Positions 7,315 to 11,172 of a stretch of 11,172 bases of DNA are shown piece after piece. Position numbers and translations under genes: made by a program. The first letter of the stretch is position 1, and the number at the start of each line of letters is the position of its first letter. The stretch is taken from the NCBI GenBank assembly GCA_015222965.1, contig JADFWF010000167.1:1-11172 (forward strand), read 5' to 3'. The stretch is from Pseudomonadota bacterium. GTDB taxonomy: Bacteria > Pseudomonadota > Gammaproteobacteria > SZUA-229. The notes under the pieces were generated by a model. It was not told the origin of the DNA. It worked only from the letters and a program-made list of their open reading frames with translations, and made no database searches.

Positions 7315-7346
7315 CAAAGTTATGAGCCGCAAAACATGGCGTCTTT
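7288..7346 (+). terminator. Inverted repeat across the stop codon of the 21-heme gene, possible intra-operon terminator
   Basis: AAAGACGCCAT (7288-7298) and ATGGCGTCTTT (7336-7346) are perfect 11-bp arms, separated by 37 nt that can form a smaller hairpin (TAAC-AAA-GTTA, with GGC/GCC outside). The right arm runs into TTTTGCTTT. The left arm lies in the last codons of the 21-heme gene. It could end part of the transcripts, or protect the 3' end of a processed message so that the 21-heme gene is expressed differently from the genes behind it. The long loop makes a classic strong terminator doubtful. Confidence 0.45.
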
Positions 7347-7448
7347 TGCTTTATATTTTCGCCTGTAAAAGTGTATAGCTGCTTTGCAGATAACTGTAAT
7401 AACAATAGATAGAAACAACAGACCGCACAACGCGGGAGCGCATCAAAC

Positions 7449-8087
7449 ATGGCTTACAGAGACAGTATAAAACCAGCTAACTTAATGAGCGCAGTTCGGC
7501 TGCTGTTAACAGCAGTATTGTTGTCGTCAGGCTTACTGCTTCATGCAGCCGATGCCGCTGACCCAGCCGAGGGCTTCAATCATTTTTCTACCGGATTCCC
7601 GCTGACCGGCAGACATGAATTTATCGATTGCTCCAGTTGTCACTTATCCGGCCAGTTTGCAGGAACACCTCTCGAATGTTACTTATGCCATAACGGTGTA
7701 CGTGCCCAGGGAAAACATCCCCAGCATCTTCCCAGCAGCCAATTTTGCGATGACTGCCATACAGATTATACCTGGTTAGATGCGAGGTTCGATCACCTCG
7801 ACGTACGGGGTGCATGCCTGTCCTGCCACAATAATACTGTTGCCATCGGCAAATCACCATCACACATACTCAGCACAGATACATGTGAAGATTGCCATAA
7901 CACCATCACCTTCACCCCTGTGGTCAGGGTCGATCATATATCCGTCATCGGTGTATGCAGCTCATGTCATAACGGCGTTATCGCCACTGGCAAACCCGCA
8001 GACCATATACCGACCTCAGAAGAATGCAATTTTTGCCATACGACGACGACATGGTCAGGTGCCATCGACCCGAACGCTACGCCATAG
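7449..8087 (+). CDS. 7-heme periplasmic cytochrome c
   Basis: The 212-residue product has a signal peptide (hydrophobic core about 15-32, cleavage near ADA-AD, residue 36) and seven CxxCH motifs beginning at C61, C77, C100, C123, C146, C170 and C193. Hemes 1-3 (44-109) repeat the tri-heme plan of the 21-heme protein (F-N-H, T-G-F-P-L-T-G-R-H, three CxxCH, W). Hemes 4-7 follow another plan: a heme with CHN, then G-K-x-x-x-H-I-x-(T/S), then the next heme, with D-H before heme 4 and heme 6. The start at 7449 is favoured by GGAG at 7435-7438, 10 nt upstream; ATG at 7485 lacks one. It probably relays electrons between the long cytochrome and the outer membrane. The short tail after heme 7 could mean loss of further repeats. 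Confidence 0.93.
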   Translation: MAYRDSIKPANLMSAVRLLLTAVLLSSGLLLHAADAADPAEGFNHFSTGFPLTGRHEFIDCSSCHLSGQFAGTPLECYLCHNGVRAQGKHPQHLPSSQFCDDCHTDYTWLDARFDHLDVRGACLSCHNNTVAIGKSPSHILSTDTCEDCHNTITFTPVVRVDHISVIGVCSSCHNGVIATGKPADHIPTSEECNFCHTTTTWSGAIDPNATP

Positions 8088-8161
8088 TATTGGCTGAAAT
8101 AAACCCGATGACCCGTATCCGTTACTGACTTTAGATCAATGAACCTTTAACGCCAGACATT

Positions 8162-10240
8162 ATGTTACGCCAAATACTACTCTCACCTTTACTCTGCACT
8201 GCGATACTTCTGCTGTGCACACTATTGGTGCCCGAGAATGCAGCGGCCGCTTCTGAAACTGTCCGCTATTCAATCGTATTGTCATCAGCGCCTGGAAAAA
8301 ACCTGAAGTGGCAACCTCAGAAAAGCCACCTGTTCGAAGGTCGGACTGTCTATGTCGAACAGACCACCGTAAAGGGCTCACCATGGGAACGATTATGCCT
8401 AGGTTTTTTCAGCCCACGTAAAGATGCCTCAGCAATACTCAAAGAAGTCCAACAGGTCTACCCCGGGGCATGGATTACAGAAGTTGAAACAAAAAATATT
8501 TTATCAACGATATACAGTCCAACAGGTCCCACTGCTGCGTCCAGCACCTTGTATGCCACAACATCAAAACTTGGAAAACCTATAACAGGCAATACATCCT
8601 CACTGACTGAAAAGCAGCTTGACAGTTTGATGCTTAGAGCCAAAACAGATTTCAAAAATAAAAGATATTCGAGCGCCATCCGCTATCTAAAAGCACTGGA
8701 CGCAGCAGATGAACACAAATATTCCCAGGAAGCACTGGAATTACTCGGCCTGGCAAGGCAGCGCAAAGGACAGAAATCTCATGCCGTAGATATCTATGAA
8801 AAATATCTCAAGCTCTATCCGGAATCTGAAGGCGCCCCCAGGGTCAAACAACGACTAACAGGATTACTGACGGCAAGCAGTGCGCCCAGAAAAAAATTAA
8901 AGATGTCAGCCAGCGGGGATATCGATGGTCTTGAACAGACAACCTTTGGCAGCCTGTATCAGGTCTACCGCAATAACCAGGTGACTGCGAGTGACACCGG
9001 TTCAACAACAGTGCTATCACAGCTTTTCACTTTACTGGACGTATCCAGCCTGGCAAGGTCAAGCAATTTTGACTACAACCTTCAATTTACCGGCGACCAC
9101 GTGGCTGACTTCGTCGATAGTGGCGGTGACCAATTCCGCTTTATTGAAACCTCTGTCGAATTTAGTTATAGAAAAACAGGCACATCAGCAAAACTTGGCC
9201 GCCAGAAATTACCAATCAGCGGCATCCTGAGGCGTTTCGACGGTGTGTCGGCAGGTTACCAGTTCACTCCGGACTTCCGATTAAATGTTCTCGCTGGCTT
9301 CCCGGTCGATCTCGATAACAAGACATCGATCAACGATCACAAAACATTTTACGGCTTCACTTTTGAGACAGGCACTTTTCTCAAACACTGGGACATGAAC
9401 CTGTTTTATTTTAATCAGAAATTTGATGATCTGAAGGATCGTACCAGTATAGGTACCGAACTACGTTATCTAAATAACAGAACATCAGTATTCAGCATGA
9501 TCGACTATGACCTGCTCTACGATGAAATTAATCTCCTGCAACTTTATGCTAATCACACGCTTGACCAGGGGCTCACACTCTACCTGAATGGCATCATGCG
9601 TAAATCTCCGGAACTGGCTACCAGCAATGCATTGATTGGTTTGCAGGAAACGTCACTGGAAGAACTGAACAAAAAACTCAACCTCGAACAGATATACCAG
9701 CTTGCCCGGGACAGGACAGCTGACACTCAGACTGTCACCTTCGGTGGCTCGCAACCATTAAGTAAAAAGTTCCAGATAACAGGCGACATCACCATATCGC
9801 ACATCGACGCTACACCGGCAACGCCACCCGATGTTTTGATCCCTGCTGGCGTACCCGGAACAGAAGAGATGGGCCCGGATTATTACATCAGTGCGCAACT
9901 TGTCGGCAACAGTCTTCTGATGAAACATGATACAGGCGTACTGGGGATACGTTATTACCAGACCGAACCATCAGATACAGTCTCATACATCGTGAACACG
10001 ATATTCCCCATAGGCAGGAAATGGCGAATGAATCCTCGTCTGCAATATGACGTCCGTAAACAATTCGATGGGCGTAAGCAGGAAAAAATCCGTGCAATGC
10101 TCAAAACAGACTACCGCTATCTAAACAAGCTGCGCTTTGATTTTGAAATCGGATACGATGATACGACTGTCAGTAACTCTGCAATTGATCTGGACAATAG
10201 CAGCCTGTATTTCTCCCTGGGATATCGTTGGGATTTCTAA
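8162..10240 (+). CDS. Outer-membrane beta-barrel protein with SPOR-like and TPR N-terminal regions
   Basis: The 692-residue product has a signal peptide (cleavage after about residue 30, in the AAAAS stretch). Residues about 34-110 look like a SPOR-type domain (YSIVLSSAP, then VYVEQ, LCLGFFSPRKDASAIL). Residues about 153-235 hold two TPR-like helix pairs (FKNKRYSSAIRYL; GQKSHAVDIYEKYLKLYP). From about 250 to the end, alternating polar/aromatic strands suggest a large barrel, and the chain ends FSLGYRWDF with the terminal Phe used by the Bam machinery. It has no CxxCH. Among multiheme cytochrome genes it is the best candidate for the porin that sheaths a cytochrome across the outer membrane. 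It does not resemble MtrB by eye, and a role as a general porin or polysaccharide-type exporter remains possible. No Shine-Dalgarno is visible; the start is chosen for its signal peptide, 74 bp after the previous stop. Confidence 0.8.
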   Translation: MLRQILLSPLLCTAILLLCTLLVPENAAAASETVRYSIVLSSAPGKNLKWQPQKSHLFEGRTVYVEQTTVKGSPWERLCLGFFSPRKDASAILKEVQQVYPGAWITEVETKNILSTIYSPTGPTAASSTLYATTSKLGKPITGNTSSLTEKQLDSLMLRAKTDFKNKRYSSAIRYLKALDAADEHKYSQEALELLGLARQRKGQKSHAVDIYEKYLKLYPESEGAPRVKQRLTGLLTASSAPRKKLKMSASGDIDGLEQTTFGSLYQVYRNNQVTASDTGSTTVLSQLFTLLDVSSLARSSNFDYNLQFTGDHVADFVDSGGDQFRFIETSVEFSYRKTGTSAKLGRQKLPISGILRRFDGVSAGYQFTPDFRLNVLAGFPVDLDNKTSINDHKTFYGFTFETGTFLKHWDMNLFYFNQKFDDLKDRTSIGTELRYLNNRTSVFSMIDYDLLYDEINLLQLYANHTLDQGLTLYLNGIMRKSPELATSNALIGLQETSLEELNKKLNLEQIYQLARDRTADTQTVTFGGSQPLSKKFQITGDITISHIDATPATPPDVLIPAGVPGTEEMGPDYYISAQLVGNSLLMKHDTGVLGIRYYQTEPSDTVSYIVNTIFPIGRKWRMNPRLQYDVRKQFDGRKQEKIRAMLKTDYRYLNKLRFDFEIGYDDTTVSNSAIDLDNSSLYFSLGYRWDF

Positions 10241-10373
10241 ATTGCATCCTTAATAAAACGAATATTTTCCCCATGTAATATTCAAAACATGAAACGGACG
10301 CTATCATTTAATAACAATCTCATAAAAAACACATATAAATCAATATGATATGTTATTTTTAAATTTATTGTAT
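10241..10373. other. AT-rich spacer after the barrel gene, nothing recognised
   Basis: This first part of the 332-bp gap has no convincing gene or terminator. A weak CATGT/ACATG inverted repeat (near 10273-10292) lacks a T run, so read-through from the barrel gene into the next gene is possible. Confidence 0.5.
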
Positions 10374-10389
10374 TGTCGAAAATATGACA
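10374..10389. promoter_or_regulatory. Candidate operator dyad TGTC-N8-GACA, copy 2
   Basis: TGTCGAAAATATGACA differs from the copy at 4650-4665 at one of 16 positions and again overlaps a -35-like hexamer. It lies 183 bp before the ATG of the PKD cytochrome gene. Both copies precede cytochrome genes, which is why I read them as sites of one regulator. Confidence 0.5.
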
Positions 10390-10414
10390 GTTCTATCTGG
10401 AATTGGTGTACAAT
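10384..10414 (+). promoter_or_regulatory. Possible promoter of the PKD cytochrome lipoprotein gene
   Basis: ATGACA (10384-10389) and TACAAT (10409-10414) match the sigma70 hexamers at five of six positions each but are 19 bp apart, longer than ideal. This suggests a weak promoter needing an activator, perhaps bound at the overlapping dyad. Transcription would start near 10421, just at the first hairpin of the leader. The -10 lies in AATTG-GTGTA-CAATT, itself a small dyad (10401-10415). Confidence 0.35.
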
Positions 10415-10422
10415 TAGGCATT

Positions 10423-10548
10423 AGCAAGTAACCAGCTTGCTGCACATAAATGTCAGTCGCTATTCTCGCGACTGTAAAAGAATCTTAAGTTACAATTTTT
10501 GCATCTGGCTGATGCACCAGTCCTATTTATACGCAGGATTTATCTGCG
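10423..10548 (+). promoter_or_regulatory. Structured leader: four successive hairpins
   Basis: Four perfect short stems follow each other: AGCAAG/CTTGCT (10423-10428/10436-10441, loop 7), CAGTCGC/GCGACTG (10454-10460/10468-10474, loop 7), TGCATC/GATGCA (10500-10505/10511-10516, loop 5) and CGCAG/CTGCG (10532-10536/10544-10548, loop 7). They lie between the predicted promoter and the ATG at 10573. I do not recognise a known riboswitch; the conserved c-di-GMP (GEMM) core is not seen. A structured 5' leader controlling expression is inference. Confidence 0.45.
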
Positions 10549-10572
10549 GCATGCGTGTAGCTGAGTAATACT

Positions 10573-11172
10573 ATGAAATCTTTTGATAGCACTAAAAAGC
10601 CATTAACCAATTTTTCAGGTTCAGTTACCACCTTCAACCTGGTCGGCTACTTTCTTATATTTATGCTGACCGCACTGGTCACGGGATGCGATGGAAGCGG
10701 AAGCAATAGTCAAGGAGTGGCGACGACTGAACCTGTGGTTGCCAAAACCGGACCTATCGTTGCAATCCGAGTTAACCAGACAGCAATCCTGGACGGCAGC
10801 AAATCGAACACATCATCGCCAGCGTCATTGAGCTATAACTGGTCCTTCAGCCATAAACCCGATCTCAGTGAAACCAGCCTGCAAGGTGCAACAACGGCAA
10901 ACCCCTTTTTCGATGCCGATGTTAAAGGCGTCTACATGGTGCAACTTGTCGTTAGCGCCAATGGCATCTCAAGTCAGCGCGCTATTCAGACCGTGGTGGT
11001 CACCGTTCCACCAGGGCGATTAACCGGACCTTTTAACCATCAGGGTCTATCATCAGATTGCGTACAGTGCCATACCCTCACGCTGCCAGAGAACACGAGA
11101 GCGACCCCGGCCAAATCACCGAATCACCTCGCGACCAGTAATTTATGCCAGGCCTGCCATACACCTCAGGGC
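10573..11172 (+). CDS. PKD-domain multiheme cytochrome c lipoprotein (partial, runs off the window)
   Basis: The frame is open for 200 codons to the window end, so the C-terminal part is missing. A lipoprotein signal ends V36-T37-G38-C39, after an unusually long N-terminal part with the hydrophobic core at about 22-36. Asp40 follows the lipid-bearing Cys; in E. coli Asp at +2 keeps lipoproteins in the inner membrane, though the rule is not universal. Residues about 65-147 resemble a PKD/Ig-like fold (LDGSKS, YNWSF, G-V-Y-M-V-Q-L-V-V). Two CxxCH motifs follow at C163 and C192, with H-x-x-x-x-S-x-x-C spacing like the later hemes of the 7-heme protein, so more hemes are expected beyond the window. 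GAG at 10563-10565 is a modest ribosome site 7 nt before the ATG. A surface or periplasmic terminal cytochrome is the likely role. Confidence 0.85.
   Translation, partial: MKSFDSTKKPLTNFSGSVTTFNLVGYFLIFMLTALVTGCDGSGSNSQGVATTEPVVAKTGPIVAIRVNQTAILDGSKSNTSSPASLSYNWSFSHKPDLSETSLQGATTANPFFDADVKGVYMVQLVVSANGISSQRAIQTVVVTVPPGRLTGPFNHQGLSSDCVQCHTLTLPENTRATPAKSPNHLATSNLCQACHTPQG

Noticed and set aside
5716..10240. Canonical MtrCAB/MtoAB cluster
   Set aside because: The cytochrome has 21 hemes in tri-heme repeats rather than ten, and the barrel has SPOR-like and TPR regions absent from MtrB; only the general plan is shared.
10374..10420. Sigma54 (-24/-12) promoter before the PKD cytochrome gene
   Set aside because: GG at 10405-10406 and GC at 10418-10419 are separated by 11 nt, not the required 10, and the flanking consensus is poor.
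10423..10548. A tRNA or a c-di-GMP (GEMM) riboswitch in the hairpin array
   Set aside because: Stems with 7-nt loops suggested tRNA arms, but there is no acceptor stem or T-arm consensus, and the conserved GEMM core is absent.

Overview
The window looks like chromosomal DNA of a Gram-negative proteobacterium, most likely a gammaproteobacterium that respires with many c-type cytochromes. The reasons are Sec signal peptides, an outer-membrane barrel ending in Phe, a lipoprotein signal, and an AlkC-type repair enzyme of the proteobacterial kind. Genus cannot be read from the sequence. I see no tRNA, rRNA, CRISPR array, transposase or insertion sequence.

Layout: (1) 17-86 is a perfect tract of ten 7-bp repeats placed 9 bp before an alkC-like DNA glycosylase gene (96-1175, +). 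(2) On the minus strand a two-gene operon runs from 4522 down to 1180: a membrane-anchored iron-sulfur/FAD/NAD(P) oxidoreductase, then, 4 bp after its stop, an exported Sel1-ankyrin protein. (3) A 327-bp divergent control region (4523-4849) contains a 16-bp dyad that supplies the -35 element of a good minus-strand promoter and a consensus -35 hexamer on the plus strand. (4) The plus strand then carries a putative transmembrane di-heme cytochrome b (4850-5698), a 21-heme periplasmic cytochrome c built of six tri-heme repeats (5716-7314), a 7-heme cytochrome c (7449-8087), an outer-membrane barrel with SPOR-like and TPR regions (8162-10240), and the start of a PKD-domain multiheme lipoprotein (10573 to the window end). 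A 332-bp gap before the last gene holds a near-identical copy of the dyad and a row of four hairpins.

Working model (inference): the cytoplasmic iron-sulfur/FAD protein exchanges electrons between NAD(P)H or ferredoxin and the two-heme membrane cytochrome; the 21-heme protein carries electrons across the periplasm; the barrel plus the 7-heme and PKD cytochromes form the outer-membrane and surface end. Every layer of the envelope has a candidate redox component, so this is a candidate porin-cytochrome electron conduit. Its barrel and cytochromes do not resemble MtrA/MtrB/MtrC as far as I can judge by eye. Direction of flow (export to a mineral or partner, or uptake) cannot be told. The shared dyad suggests that the divergent operon, the cytochrome genes and the PKD lipoprotein respond to one regulator.
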